Below are positions 17,155 to 26,029 of a stretch of 64,000 nucleotides of DNA, in pieces. The notes below the pieces were generated by a model. That model made no database searches. It had not been told where the DNA came from and saw only the letters and a program-made list of their open reading frames with translations. The stretch is from DSOI01 sp041394885 (GTDB lineage Bacteria; Acidobacteriota; Terriglobia; Bryobacterales; Bryobacteraceae), in the NCBI GenBank assembly GCA_041394885.1, contig JAWKHI010000036.1, positions 10,897 to 74,896 of the forward strand. Reading direction: 5' to 3'. The translations under genes and the position numbers were made by a program. The first letter of the stretch is position 1; every line of letters begins with the position of its first letter.

Positions 17155-18045
17155 ATGGCCGACTTCCTGATTAGCGGCGCGGTGATGGCGGCCATCGGGT
17201 GCACGCTGGCGGCGATCCTGGCGCTGGCCGGCAAGAAGCTCTACGTGTGGGAAGATCCGCGCATCGACGAAGTGGAACGTATGCTCCCCAATGCGAACTG
17301 CGGCGCCTGCGGCAGCCCGGGGTGCCGCGCCTTTGCTGAACGAGTGGTGGCCGGTGAGGCCGCACCGGGCAAATGTACCGTGAGCGCGCCCGATGGCATC
17401 ATCGCAATCGCTACGCTGCTGGGCGTGTCGGCTGGCGTGGAACAGAAACGAGTGGCGCGCCTGGCTTGCGCCGGAGGCTCGCATGTCGCCGTGAATCGCG
17501 CCAGCTACGAAGGGCTCGGAACATGCCGTGCCGCGGCCCTGGTCGCGGGCGGAGGCAAAGCCTGCAGTTGGGGCTGCCTTGGATTGGCCGACTGCGAGCG
17601 CGTCTGCGATTTTGAGGCAATTTCGATGGACGCACACGGGCTCCCGGTGGTGAGCGAGGCGCGGTGCACCGCCTGCGGGGACTGCGTGGAGGTGTGTCCG
17701 AAGGGTCTGTTCTCCCTTCATGCATCGGATCACCGGCTCTGGGTGGCTTGCAAAAACCTGTTGCAGGGTGAGGACGCGGAATCGCTGTGCGACGTCGCCT
17801 GCACTGGATGTGGGCGATGCGCGGCCGACGCGCCCGCGGGCTTGATCCAGATTGTGAATAACCTCGCCGTCATCGACTACGGCGGAAATCATGCAGGCGC
17901 CTTGGCAGCCATCGAACGCTGCCCCACCGGCGCAATTGTATGGATGGACGAACAGCGAGGCCCGCGCAAGGGGCGTGACGCCCGCAAAATTACACGTAAA
18001 TCGGCACGCCCGGTGCAGGCGGATCCGTTGACGATCCGGCAGTGA
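17155..18045 (+). CDS. rnfB: Rnf complex subunit B (Fe-S protein), with one ferredoxin cluster lost
   Basis: 296 residues. An N-terminal membrane anchor (LISGAVMAAIGCTLAAILAL) precedes the Fe-S motif CGACGSPGCRAFAE followed by a further cysteine (GKC). Next come a first ferredoxin module (CSWGCLGLADCERVC and CTACGDCVEVCPKG) and a second, reduced module: CTGCGRC followed by AADAP where the fourth cysteine is expected, and a final ERCPTGAI without the usual preceding CxxCxxC. Exactly one cluster's ligands remain in this second module. RnfB takes electrons from ferredoxin into Rnf. The ATG at 17155 follows GGAGGG; the open frame reaches 17086. The start of nifJ is 13 bases downstream, an unusual position for it. 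Confidence 0.9.
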   Translation: MADFLISGAVMAAIGCTLAAILALAGKKLYVWEDPRIDEVERMLPNANCGACGSPGCRAFAERVVAGEAAPGKCTVSAPDGIIAIATLLGVSAGVEQKRVARLACAGGSHVAVNRASYEGLGTCRAAALVAGGGKACSWGCLGLADCERVCDFEAISMDAHGLPVVSEARCTACGDCVEVCPKGLFSLHASDHRLWVACKNLLQGEDAESLCDVACTGCGRCAADAPAGLIQIVNNLAVIDYGGNHAGALAAIERCPTGAIVWMDEQRGPRKGRDARKITRKSARPVQADPLTIRQ

Positions 18046-18057
18046 GTGAGGAAACTA

Positions 18058-21000
18058 ATGAGCACGAAGCAGACGTATCGGTACCCAGGTGTACGGCAGG
18101 CGATGGACGGCAACACCGCGGTCATCATGTGTGAGCGCGAATCCAGCGACGCCGCCGGTGCGTATCCGATCACGCCATCCACGCAAATGGGCGAATATTG
18201 GGCCGAAGAGACGGCGAAAGGCCATATCAACGTATCGGACCGCCCGCTCATCTTCATAGAACCGGAAGGCGAACATGCCGCGGCGGCCGTCACCGCCGGA
18301 CTGTCGATGACAGGCCTGCGCGCCACCAACTTCTCCTCCGGACAGGGTATCGCGTACATGCACGAATCCTTGTATGCAGCGGCCGGCAAGCGGCTTACCT
18401 ACGTGCTGAACATGGGATGCCGGGCGATGACCAAGTCCACCCTCAACGTGCACGCCGGCCACGACGACTATCATTGTGTCGACGACGTTGGTTTTTTCCA
18501 GGTATTCGGAAAAAGCGCGCAAGAAGTCTGCGATCTCAACATAATCTCCCACCGGATCGCCGAACTCGCGCTGACGCCGGGAATCTGCGCCCAAGATGGC
18601 TTTCTCACCACCCACCTGATCGAATCGATCGCTCTGCCGGAGCGGGAATTGATCCGTGAGTATCTCGGCCGCCCGGACGATATCATTCCCACTCCGACTC
18701 CGGCGCAGCGCATCCTTTTCGGTGAAACCCGGCGCCGGATTCCGGAGCTTTGGACAGTGGATAACCCGGTGATGATCGGGACCGTGCAAAACCAGGACGC
18801 ATACATGCAAAGCGTCGCATCCCAACGTCCTTTCTTCTTCGAGCACATCGCCGCGATTACGGATCAGGCCATGGACGAATTCCACGCCTTGACCGGGCGG
18901 CGTTACCATCGCGTTTCGACTTATCGCGCCGACGACGCCGAATACCTGATACTCGGCCAAGGCAGCATGATCGTAACAGCGGAGGCGGTGGCGGATTATC
19001 TTCGCCGCACACGCAAGCTTAAGGTGGGAGTGGTGAACCTGACCATGTTCCGGCCGTTTCCGGGCGATCTGGTTGGCCAGATCCTGAAGGGCCGCAAGGG
19101 CGTTGCCGTACTCGAGCGAGTCGATCAACCGCTGGCGGCGGAGCTGCCCCTGATGCGCGAAGTCCGGTCCGCCCTGGGGCGTTGCATGGAGAACGGCAGG
19201 GCGGGAAAAGGCGCACTTCCCTACCCCGATCATGCTACCTATCGGAGTCTGGACGACCTGCCCGCGCTCTATTCGGGCTCCTACGGCCTCGGAAGCCGCG
19301 ATCTGCAGCCGGAAGGCCTGATCGGCGCGATTGAAAACATGCTACCCGACGGCGCCCGCAAGAGGTTCTTCTACCTCTCGGTTGATTTCACTCATAGCAA
19401 GCCCTTCACCCCCAAGCAGGAACTTCACCAGATTCAGGTTACCGATGCCTACTCCCATGTAGAGCAAATGGCGGTGCGCGGCAGCGAGAATCCGAACCTG
19501 ATGCCTCCCGGCAGCATCGCCGTCCGGTTTCACTCCGTGGGCGGATGGGGCGCCATCACTACGGGAAAAAACCTGGCCATGACGCTTTTCGACCTGCTGG
19601 GATTCCACATCAAGGCGAATCCCAAGTATGGCTCCGAGAAGAAGGGGCAGCCAACCACTTACTATCTTTCAGCTGCGCCAGAACCCATCCGAATCAACTG
19701 CGAGTACTTCTACGTCGACGTGGTTCTTTCGCCTGACCCGAACGTCTTTAGCCATTCGAATCCGTTGGCGGGCCTGAAGCGCGGAGGCGTATTCATCATC
19801 CAAAGTGACCAGGAGAGCCCAGGGGCCGTCTGGCGCCGGATACCGGAGCGCTACCAGCGGATTCTGATCGAGAACGACATTCGCACTTACTATCTGGACG
19901 CCTTCAAGATCGCCCGCGAGGAAGCTACCGATCCCGAGTTGCAGTTGCGCATGCAGGGAATTGCATTCCAGGGCGCATTCTTCGCGGCGTCCGGCGTGAT
20001 GGCCCAGGCAAAGTTGAACGAGCAGCAACTGTTTGAATCGATCGAAACCCAGTTGCAGCATAAGTTCGGAGCCAAGGGCGCCCGCGTGGTGCAGGACAAC
20101 ATGCGCGTGGTGCGCCGCGGTTTCGATGAAATGAAGGAGATTCAGGATAAGCAGGTGGCGGCGGGCGAGCAATTGCAGTTGCGTCACGATCCGGGCCTTC
20201 CGGTCCTGCTGAAAAAGCAGCCAGGCAGCGACGCGGCGCTTACCGACATTCATCGATTCTGGGATCAGACCGGCGGATTTTACGCATCGGGCAAAGGCAA
20301 CGAGAACCTCGTCGATCCCTTTATCGGCCTCAGCCTGATTCCGGCGCTGACCGGAGTTTTTCGCGACATGACCGGGATCCGGTTCGAGCATCCCGTGTGG
20401 GTGCCACAGAACTGCACCGCCTGCGGATCTTGTTACACGGTGTGCCCCGACAGCGCGATTCCCGGCCTCGTGCATCCGGTTCTCACAGTCCTCGAGACGG
20501 CGGCAAAGGCTGTATCCGCCAACGGACACGGCAGGCCTGTGACGCATTTGAATCGAGCGATCCGCACCATTGACCAAAAGCTGCGCCTGCGGCTGCAGGC
20601 TGCTGGAGAGAGTGCCGACGTCCGTCGCCTGATGGACGAGGCCATCGCCGACACCGTGGCCGGATACGCCAAGGACCGGCACGAAGTGGAAGAGGAGTGC
20701 CGCTGGCTGCGCGAAGCACTCGGAGACTTCCAGTTTTCCGTAACCCAGCCCTACTGGAGTGTTCGAGAGAAGAGACAGAAAGGCAGTGGCGGTCTGCTTT
20801 CCATCACCGTAAATCCTTACGCCTGCAAGGGTTGTATGGAGTGTGTGAAGGTCTGCAATGACGACGCCCTTCGTCCGATGACCCAGGCGCCGGAAACGGT
20901 GGACCGTCTGCGCCGGGACTGGGCCTTCTGGGAAGCCTTGCCGACGACGCCCCCCGAGTTCATCCGGATTGAGAACCTCGACGAGCGAATTGGAGCCCTG

Positions 21001-21996
21001 GAAACGCTGCTCCTAGACAAGAAAAACTACAGCGCTTTGATCGGCGGCGACGGTGCTTGTTTGGGTTGTGGGGAGAAGACGGTTATCCACCTCTTTGTCA
21101 GCACCGTGGAAGCCTTGATGCAGCCCCGCGTTGCGCGGCGAGTGGCGCACATCGACGATCTGATTGCACGCCTCGATCAGCACATCCGGTTGAAGCTGGC
21201 CTCCTCGATGGATCTCAGCGACAGCTCACGCGTGGAGGAGGCGCTCGAAAAGCTAAAACACAACGATGTCACCTTGAGCAGTTTCTCCGAAAAGCTCGAC
21301 GAGCGGCATGCGGCGCGACCCATCGACGGTGAGTGGCTTCGTTGGGTGACACAGTTACTCGGCAAACTCAAGCATCTCCGGTGGCAGTACACGCAGGGCG
21401 TTACCCGCGGCGGCCGATCGAGCATGGGGATCATCAACTCCACCGGCTGCACTTCGGTCTGGGGGTCCACCTATCCGTTCAACCCCTATCCGTTTCCCTG
21501 GGCCAACCATCTCTTCCAGGACTCCCCGTCGATGGCCATGGGCGTCTTTGAAGGTCATATGGCCAAGATGGCGGACGGGTTCAAGGCCGTGCGCATGGCA
21601 GAGATTGAACTGTCGGAAGGGTACAAGAAGGAAAAGCACGACGGATCTTTCACCTACTTTGACTGGCGGCAGTTCACCGGCGAGGAGTTCGCGCTGTGTC
21701 CGCCGGTGGTCTCGATCGGTGGCGACGGAGCCATGTACGATATCGGCTTCCAGAACTTGTCTCGCATGATGATGGCGGGCAAGCCGATCAAGGTCGTCGT
21801 GCTCGACACGCAGGTGTATTCGAACACCGGTGGCCAGGCATGCACGTCCGGCTTCACCGGGCAGGTCTCCGACATGGCCCAGTTCGGTAAGGCGTTTCAG
21901 GGTAAAGACGAGGTTCGAAAAGAGATCGCGCTGATCGCGATGGCGCACCGGACCACTTACGTGATGCAGGGAGCATCTCCAACGTCACTCACTTGA
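18058..21996 (+). CDS. nifJ: Pyruvate:ferredoxin (flavodoxin) oxidoreductase, main part of a frameshifted long NifJ
   Basis: Oxidises pyruvate to acetyl-CoA and CO2 and reduces ferredoxin. The frame holds AYPITPSTQMGEYWAEE near residue 40 (alpha domain), the gamma domain with VGGWGAITTGKNLAMTLFD, ferredoxin motifs CTACGSCYTVCPDSA (about 790) and CKGCMECVKVCNDDAL (about 925), the thiamine region TGCTSVWGSTYPFNPYPFPW, the Mg-binding SIGGDGAMYDIGFQ, and SNTGGQACTSGF. A charged insert of about 100 residues before TGCTSV makes it much longer than the usual 1,170-1,200 residues. At about 21975 the frame breaks: YVMQGA should continue ISNVTHLIEVSLKGLNSRRP, which is found only after two one-base frame changes, near 21975 and 22013. 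The ATG at 18058 follows a GAGGA box. Whether the break is real or an assembly error is open. Confidence 0.88.
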   Translation: MSTKQTYRYPGVRQAMDGNTAVIMCERESSDAAGAYPITPSTQMGEYWAEETAKGHINVSDRPLIFIEPEGEHAAAAVTAGLSMTGLRATNFSSGQGIAYMHESLYAAAGKRLTYVLNMGCRAMTKSTLNVHAGHDDYHCVDDVGFFQVFGKSAQEVCDLNIISHRIAELALTPGICAQDGFLTTHLIESIALPERELIREYLGRPDDIIPTPTPAQRILFGETRRRIPELWTVDNPVMIGTVQNQDAYMQSVASQRPFFFEHIAAITDQAMDEFHALTGRRYHRVSTYRADDAEYLILGQGSMIVTAEAVADYLRRTRKLKVGVVNLTMFRPFPGDLVGQILKGRKGVAVLERVDQPLAAELPLMREVRSALGRCMENGRAGKGALPYPDHATYRSLDDLPALYSGSYGLGSRDLQPEGLIGAIENMLPDGARKRFFYLSVDFTHSKPFTPKQELHQIQVTDAYSHVEQMAVRGSENPNLMPPGSIAVRFHSVGGWGAITTGKNLAMTLFDLLGFHIKANPKYGSEKKGQPTTYYLSAAPEPIRINCEYFYVDVVLSPDPNVFSHSNPLAGLKRGGVFIIQSDQESPGAVWRRIPERYQRILIENDIRTYYLDAFKIAREEATDPELQLRMQGIAFQGAFFAASGVMAQAKLNEQQLFESIETQLQHKFGAKGARVVQDNMRVVRRGFDEMKEIQDKQVAAGEQLQLRHDPGLPVLLKKQPGSDAALTDIHRFWDQTGGFYASGKGNENLVDPFIGLSLIPALTGVFRDMTGIRFEHPVWVPQNCTACGSCYTVCPDSAIPGLVHPVLTVLETAAKAVSANGHGRPVTHLNRAIRTIDQKLRLRLQAAGESADVRRLMDEAIADTVAGYAKDRHEVEEECRWLREALGDFQFSVTQPYWSVREKRQKGSGGLLSITVNPYACKGCMECVKVCNDDALRPMTQAPETVDRLRRDWAFWEALPTTPPEFIRIENLDERIGALETLLLDKKNYSALIGGDGACLGCGEKTVIHLFVSTVEALMQPRVARRVAHIDDLIARLDQHIRLKLASSMDLSDSSRVEEALEKLKHNDVTLSSFSEKLDERHAARPIDGEWLRWVTQLLGKLKHLRWQYTQGVTRGGRSSMGIINSTGCTSVWGSTYPFNPYPFPWANHLFQDSPSMAMGVFEGHMAKMADGFKAVRMAEIELSEGYKKEKHDGSFTYFDWRQFTGEEFALCPPVVSIGGDGAMYDIGFQNLSRMMMAGKPIKVVVLDTQVYSNTGGQACTSGFTGQVSDMAQFGKAFQGKDEVRKEIALIAMAHRTTYVMQGASPTSLT

Positions 21997-22045
21997 TTGA
22001 GGTTTCATTGAAGGCCTGAACTCGCGGCGCCCTGCCCTGTTCAAT

Positions 22046-22972
22046 GTGTACGCCGCGTGTATGCCAGAACATGGAATCGGCGACGATCTCGCCGAGCACC
22101 AGAGCAAGCTGGCCGTCGAATCCCGGGCCTACCCCTTGATTCGATACAACCCGGACAAGGGAGTAACTCCCGAGGAGTGCCTCGACCTGGAGGGCAATCC
22201 GGCGATCGACGACGATTGGCCCGTTTATTCGCTCGAATATACCGACGAGAATGGCGTTCAGGCGACCATGCAGACTCCCATGACTTTCGCTGACTTCGCC
22301 ATTACGGAGGCGCGGTTCCGCAAGCAGTTCCGCACGGCGCCGCGCGACACTTGGAACGACAATATGATCCCCCTCGCCGAGTATCTAACCCTTGAAGAAG
22401 GGGATCGCGAAAGTAAATTCCCCTACGTCTGGGCTATTGACCGGAAGAATCGGCTGATCCGTGTTATTCCGGCTTCGCCGATTGTCCGCTCTTGTGAGGA
22501 CCGGCGCAACTTCTGGCGGATACTCAAGTCCATGGCCGGATACCGTCCTCAGGTGGATCCCGCTGAAATTGCCGGCCGTGTGAGAGCGGAGATCGTACAG
22601 ACGCTAGCGACCCGGCTGATGGAACTGGCCGGCGACGAGTTCGCCGGGCCGGTGGCGCCGGTAGCGGAGCCTCTCGCTCTTCCGGCCGCCAACGCGGCAC
22701 CCTCTCCGGAACAGGGCAATGGTCACGTCGCGCCCTGGATCGATTCGGCTTCCTGTACATCCTGCGACGAGTGCATCACGATCAACCCGAAGATCTTTGC
22801 CTATGACAACCACAAACATGCATACGTCAAGGATCCAAAGGGAGGCCCGTACAAAGACCTTGTTCGCGCGGCGGAGAAGTGCACAGCTCAGGTGATTCAT
22901 CCGGGCACCCCGTCCAGCCGCGACGAGAAGGACATCGACAAGTGGATTTCGCGGGCAAAGAAGTTCCAGTAA
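22046..22972 (+). CDS. nifJ: C-terminal part of the frameshifted NifJ, with extra ferredoxin domain
   Basis: About 308 residues continuing NifJ after the frameshifts; the homologous frame actually begins near 22014 and no good start codon or ribosome site precedes it. VYAACMPEHGIGDDLAEHQ and PLIRYNPDKG belong to the end of the thiamine domain, followed by FPYVWAIDRKNRLIRVIP. A C-terminal ferredoxin domain (about the last 85 residues) has CTSCDEC and then AAEKCTAQVIHPG, giving four ligands for one [4Fe-4S]. The same domain ends the 729-residue protein at 11901-14090. With the main part the protein would be about 1,635 residues. The rnfC ATG follows its stop after two bases, so the cell would translate it as part of the rnf operon. 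Confidence 0.85.
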   Translation: MYAACMPEHGIGDDLAEHQSKLAVESRAYPLIRYNPDKGVTPEECLDLEGNPAIDDDWPVYSLEYTDENGVQATMQTPMTFADFAITEARFRKQFRTAPRDTWNDNMIPLAEYLTLEEGDRESKFPYVWAIDRKNRLIRVIPASPIVRSCEDRRNFWRILKSMAGYRPQVDPAEIAGRVRAEIVQTLATRLMELAGDEFAGPVAPVAEPLALPAANAAPSPEQGNGHVAPWIDSASCTSCDECITINPKIFAYDNHKHAYVKDPKGGPYKDLVRAAEKCTAQVIHPGTPSSRDEKDIDKWISRAKKFQ

Positions 22973-22974
22973 CT

Positions 22975-24327
22975 ATGGCCCTACTCGGACTCTTCAACGG
23001 CAAACGGCTCACACGGGGCGTGGCGGTCCCTGAGCATAAGGAGAGGACGCACAAGCTGCCTATCCGCCGTATGCCGTTTGCACCGCTACTGATCGTGCCG
23101 TTGTCGCAACACGCGGGCGCTCCGGCACAAGCCATTGTGGCAGAAGGTCAGGAAGTGGTTCGCGGCGAGCCGATCGCGAAGGCGGGCGGTTTTGTTTCCG
23201 TGCCGATGCACGCGCCAGCCACCGGCCGCGTGGAACGGATCGCACTGGCTCCGAACGCACGAGGTGAGATGGCTCCCGCGATCTATATTAAGCCTTGGCC
23301 GTCGGCAAGCCAGGAGATTCTGTACGGCGCGCCCCAGGACATCGAGCACATGACTCCGGGCGAGATCGTGAGCGCGGTGCAAGACACCGGCGTGGTGGGC
23401 CTGGGTGGCGCTGCATTCCCTACTCACGTGAAATTGAAACTGCCGGAGGGAAAGACGGTGGACACGGTGGTGGTGAACGGCTGCGAATGCGAGCCGTACC
23501 TCACCACGGACCATCGAGTGATGGTGGAGCAGGCCGGTGAAGTAGTCCACGGAGCCCGGATCGCGATGAAAGCGATCGGAGCCGGCCGAGCGATCATTGG
23601 CGTGGAGGACAACAAACCGGACGCGGTGGAGGCGCTCGACAAGGCAGTGGCCGGCGTACCCAATGTCACGGTGGAGTCCGTCGCGACGCGCTATCCACAG
23701 GGCGCCGAAAAGATGCTGCTCAAAGTACTGCTCCAGCGCGAGGTTCCCTCGGGCGGCCTTCCATCCGACATCGGCGCCGCGGTGTTCAACGTAGCGACGC
23801 TGGCGCAGATCGGCGAATTGCTTCCCTTGCATCAAGGGCTGATCGAGCGCGTGGTAACGATCACTGGTTCGGGAGTCACCAAGCCGGGCAATTACCTTAC
23901 AGCGCTCGGAACTCCACTCCGATGGGTACTCGAACAGGCTGGATGCACCGCAGACGCGGCGGCGGTCATTCTCGGCGGCCCCATGATGGGACCTGCGATC
24001 AGCTTGCTGGATGTGCCCCTCACCAAGGGGGTGACCGGAGTTCTCGTCCTTACGCGGGCCGAGGCGGGCAGGCCGAAACGGATCTATCCATGCATCCGGT
24101 GCGGCGCCTGTGTGGACGTATGTCCCCTGCACTTGAATCCGTCCCGGCTGGGTATGCTGGCGCGCAAGGGACGTTTTGAGGAGATGCAGACCGATTTTCA
24201 CCTCAACGATTGCTTCGAGTGCGGATGCTGCAGCTACGTCTGCCCTTCGAACATTCCTTTGGTGCAGCAGTTTCGCGTCGCCAAACAAATGAACCGCGAG
24301 AGGAGGGCTCGCGAGTGCCCGCGTTAA
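22975..24327 (+). CDS. rnfC: Rnf complex subunit C
   Basis: 450 residues. NADH/FMN-binding peripheral subunit of the ion-translocating ferredoxin:NAD+ oxidoreductase. Signs: PMHAPATGRVERI near residue 80 (barrel-sandwich region), GLGGAAFPTHVKL near 145, VVNGCECEPYLTTDHRVM near 165, and two [4Fe-4S] motifs, CIRCGACVDVCPLHLNP (about 375) and CFECGCCSYVCPSNIPLVQQ (about 415). The C-terminus lacks the long alanine-rich repeats of gammaproteobacterial RnfC. The ATG at 22975 was chosen; the open frame reaches back to 22879 inside nifJ. The last 13 bases overlap rnfD. Confidence 0.95.
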   Translation: MALLGLFNGKRLTRGVAVPEHKERTHKLPIRRMPFAPLLIVPLSQHAGAPAQAIVAEGQEVVRGEPIAKAGGFVSVPMHAPATGRVERIALAPNARGEMAPAIYIKPWPSASQEILYGAPQDIEHMTPGEIVSAVQDTGVVGLGGAAFPTHVKLKLPEGKTVDTVVVNGCECEPYLTTDHRVMVEQAGEVVHGARIAMKAIGAGRAIIGVEDNKPDAVEALDKAVAGVPNVTVESVATRYPQGAEKMLLKVLLQREVPSGGLPSDIGAAVFNVATLAQIGELLPLHQGLIERVVTITGSGVTKPGNYLTALGTPLRWVLEQAGCTADAAAVILGGPMMGPAISLLDVPLTKGVTGVLVLTRAEAGRPKRIYPCIRCGACVDVCPLHLNPSRLGMLARKGRFEEMQTDFHLNDCFECGCCSYVCPSNIPLVQQFRVAKQMNRERRARECPR

Positions 24328-25367
24328 CACCCGAACTCGAGTTACGCACCTCTCCGCATCTCCACACGCAGCGGTCCGTGGTGAGCATAATGCGCAACGT
24401 AGTGCTGGCGCTCTTGCCGGTGTGCGCATATTCCGTGTGGCTGTTCGGCATCAGCGCCCTCGCGTTGATCGTCACAGCCACTGCCAGTTGCCTGGCCGCC
24501 GAGCACTTGTTCTGCCGGATCGCCTCCCGCGAATCCTCCATCGGCGACTACAGCATCGCGATCACGGGGCTCCTGCTGGGACTTACGTTGCCGCCGGCGT
24601 TCCCGCTTTGGATGACCGCCGTGGGTGGCTTTGTCGCCGTCGGGCTCGGAAAGATGTTGTTCGGTGGACTCGGCTTCAATGCTTTCAATCCGGCCCTGGT
24701 GGGACGCGCGTTTTTGCAGGCGGCATTTCCCGTCACCATTTCCTCATACTCGCCAGCGATGGCAGAAGGCCGATTTCACGAATTTATCCCCTCCACCCTC
24801 ACTCTGCCCTTCCTCCAGGCTCCTATCCTGACCGAATGGACCGCACGAGTGCGAGTGGATGCTTTCTCGGGGGCCACACCGCTGATGCTGCAGAAGTTCG
24901 ATCGCGTCTCCACCGAACTGGGCCCACTCCTTCTCGGCCAAGTATCCGGATCGGCCGGCGAAACGTCCGCACTCCTGATTCTGCTATGCGGCCTGTATCT
25001 GATTGCCCGCAACATGATGGACTGGCGAATTCCGTGCGCGATGCTCATGAGCGCCGCCGTGTTGAGCGCGGCCTTCCACGCCGCCGACCCCACACGCTAT
25101 CCGAGTGCTGCTTTTATGGTGTTCTCAGGAGGTCTGATGCTCGGCGCTGTCTTCATGGCGTCGGACATGGTTGCTTCACCGGTAACTCCGGCCGGCGTCT
25201 GGATCTACGGCGGCCTCATGGGCACACTGACTGTACTGATTCGCCTGAAAGGCGGGCTGCCGGAAGGCGTCATGTACGCGATCCTTCTCGGCAACGCCGC
25301 GTCACCTCTCATCGACAACCTGACCCAGCCTCGCATCTACGGCGCCGGCGGAAAGGCCCGGCCATGA
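24315..25367 (+). CDS. rnfD: Rnf complex subunit D (covalent FMN)
   Basis: 350 residues with about nine membrane segments. RnfD/NqrB family, carrying an FMN bound through a phosphoester to threonine; here the SGAT motif is in VDAFSGATPL near residue 195. GGLGFNAFNPALVGRAFLQA near 120 is also typical. The frame is open back to 24210, but that part overlaps RnfC's C-terminus; the GTG at 24315, preceded by GAGGAGGG, gives the expected PHLHTQRSVVSIMRNVVLAL N-terminus. The FMN should be attached by the ApbE encoded at 28374-29396. Its stop overlaps the rnfG start. Confidence 0.93.
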   Translation: MPALTPELELRTSPHLHTQRSVVSIMRNVVLALLPVCAYSVWLFGISALALIVTATASCLAAEHLFCRIASRESSIGDYSIAITGLLLGLTLPPAFPLWMTAVGGFVAVGLGKMLFGGLGFNAFNPALVGRAFLQAAFPVTISSYSPAMAEGRFHEFIPSTLTLPFLQAPILTEWTARVRVDAFSGATPLMLQKFDRVSTELGPLLLGQVSGSAGETSALLILLCGLYLIARNMMDWRIPCAMLMSAAVLSAAFHAADPTRYPSAAFMVFSGGLMLGAVFMASDMVASPVTPAGVWIYGGLMGTLTVLIRLKGGLPEGVMYAILLGNAASPLIDNLTQPRIYGAGGKARP

Positions 25368-26029
25368 CTCCGCGTGGTGAGGGCAGCTTTCCAATGATTC
25401 GACTCATGGGTTTGGTGTCGCTGATTTGCGGCCTGTTGATCGTTGGCGCTCACGTGGGCACACTCGATGCAATCCGCAAGAATCAAGAGATTCTCACTCG
25501 CGAGGCGATCGGTGAACTTCTTCCCGGGCTCCAGAAGCAGGTCATCTACGGTGTGCTTCCTTCCGGAGAACTTACCCAACTCAGAGGTCTCGAGGATCCT
25601 GGGCCCCGTTTCTTCGCCGGTTATGACAAGGCGGGCGTGCTTCTGGGAGTCGTCATCGAAGCGAGTGGGCGCGGCTATGCCGATGTAATCCGAGCAATGT
25701 ACGCGTATTCTCCGCAACGGGAGTCCATCATTGGGCTCAAGGTAATCGAACTGAAAGAGACGCCCGGCCTCGGTGACAAGATCGCGACGGACAAGAGCTT
25801 CCTCGCGAACTTTCTCGGCCTGGCCGCTAGGTTGAACGGCGATCGATCCGGGCTCGAGCACCCGATCCAAGCGGTGAAACACGGCTCAAAGAAGAATGCC
25901 TGGGAAGTGGATGCGATATCCGGGGCGACGATTTCTTCCCGGGCCGTAGGCCGGATGCTCGACAAAAGCGCCCGGGAACTGCTGCCGCTAGTGGTTCGCC
26001 ACCGGCAACGAATCGAACGAGGCGAATGA
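25364..26029 (+). CDS. rnfG: Rnf complex subunit G (covalent FMN)
   Basis: 221 residues. One N-terminal membrane helix (LMGLVSLICGLLIVGAHVGT) and a periplasmic FMN-binding domain: ASGRGYADVIRAMYAYSP, KVIELKETPGLGDKI and the attachment motif DAISGATISSRAVG, where the SGAT threonine takes FMN. Electrons pass between RnfD and RnfG on the outer side in the family model. The start ATG overlaps the rnfD TGA (ATGA). A longer frame extends back to 24422 but is a shadow of rnfD. Confidence 0.94.
   Translation: MTPRGEGSFPMIRLMGLVSLICGLLIVGAHVGTLDAIRKNQEILTREAIGELLPGLQKQVIYGVLPSGELTQLRGLEDPGPRFFAGYDKAGVLLGVVIEASGRGYADVIRAMYAYSPQRESIIGLKVIELKETPGLGDKIATDKSFLANFLGLAARLNGDRSGLEHPIQAVKHGSKKNAWEVDAISGATISSRAVGRMLDKSARELLPLVVRHRQRIERGE

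Noticed and set aside
18055..19233. A 392-codon minus-strand open frame
   Set aside because: Lies fully within nifJ, whose frame carries conserved domains; no motif in the antisense product.
23086..24429. A 447-codon minus-strand open frame
   Set aside because: Antisense of rnfC, which has its cluster motifs in the plus frame.
24422..25363. Long upstream extension of the RnfG frame
   Set aside because: It runs through rnfD in another frame; homology begins at the ATG at 25364.
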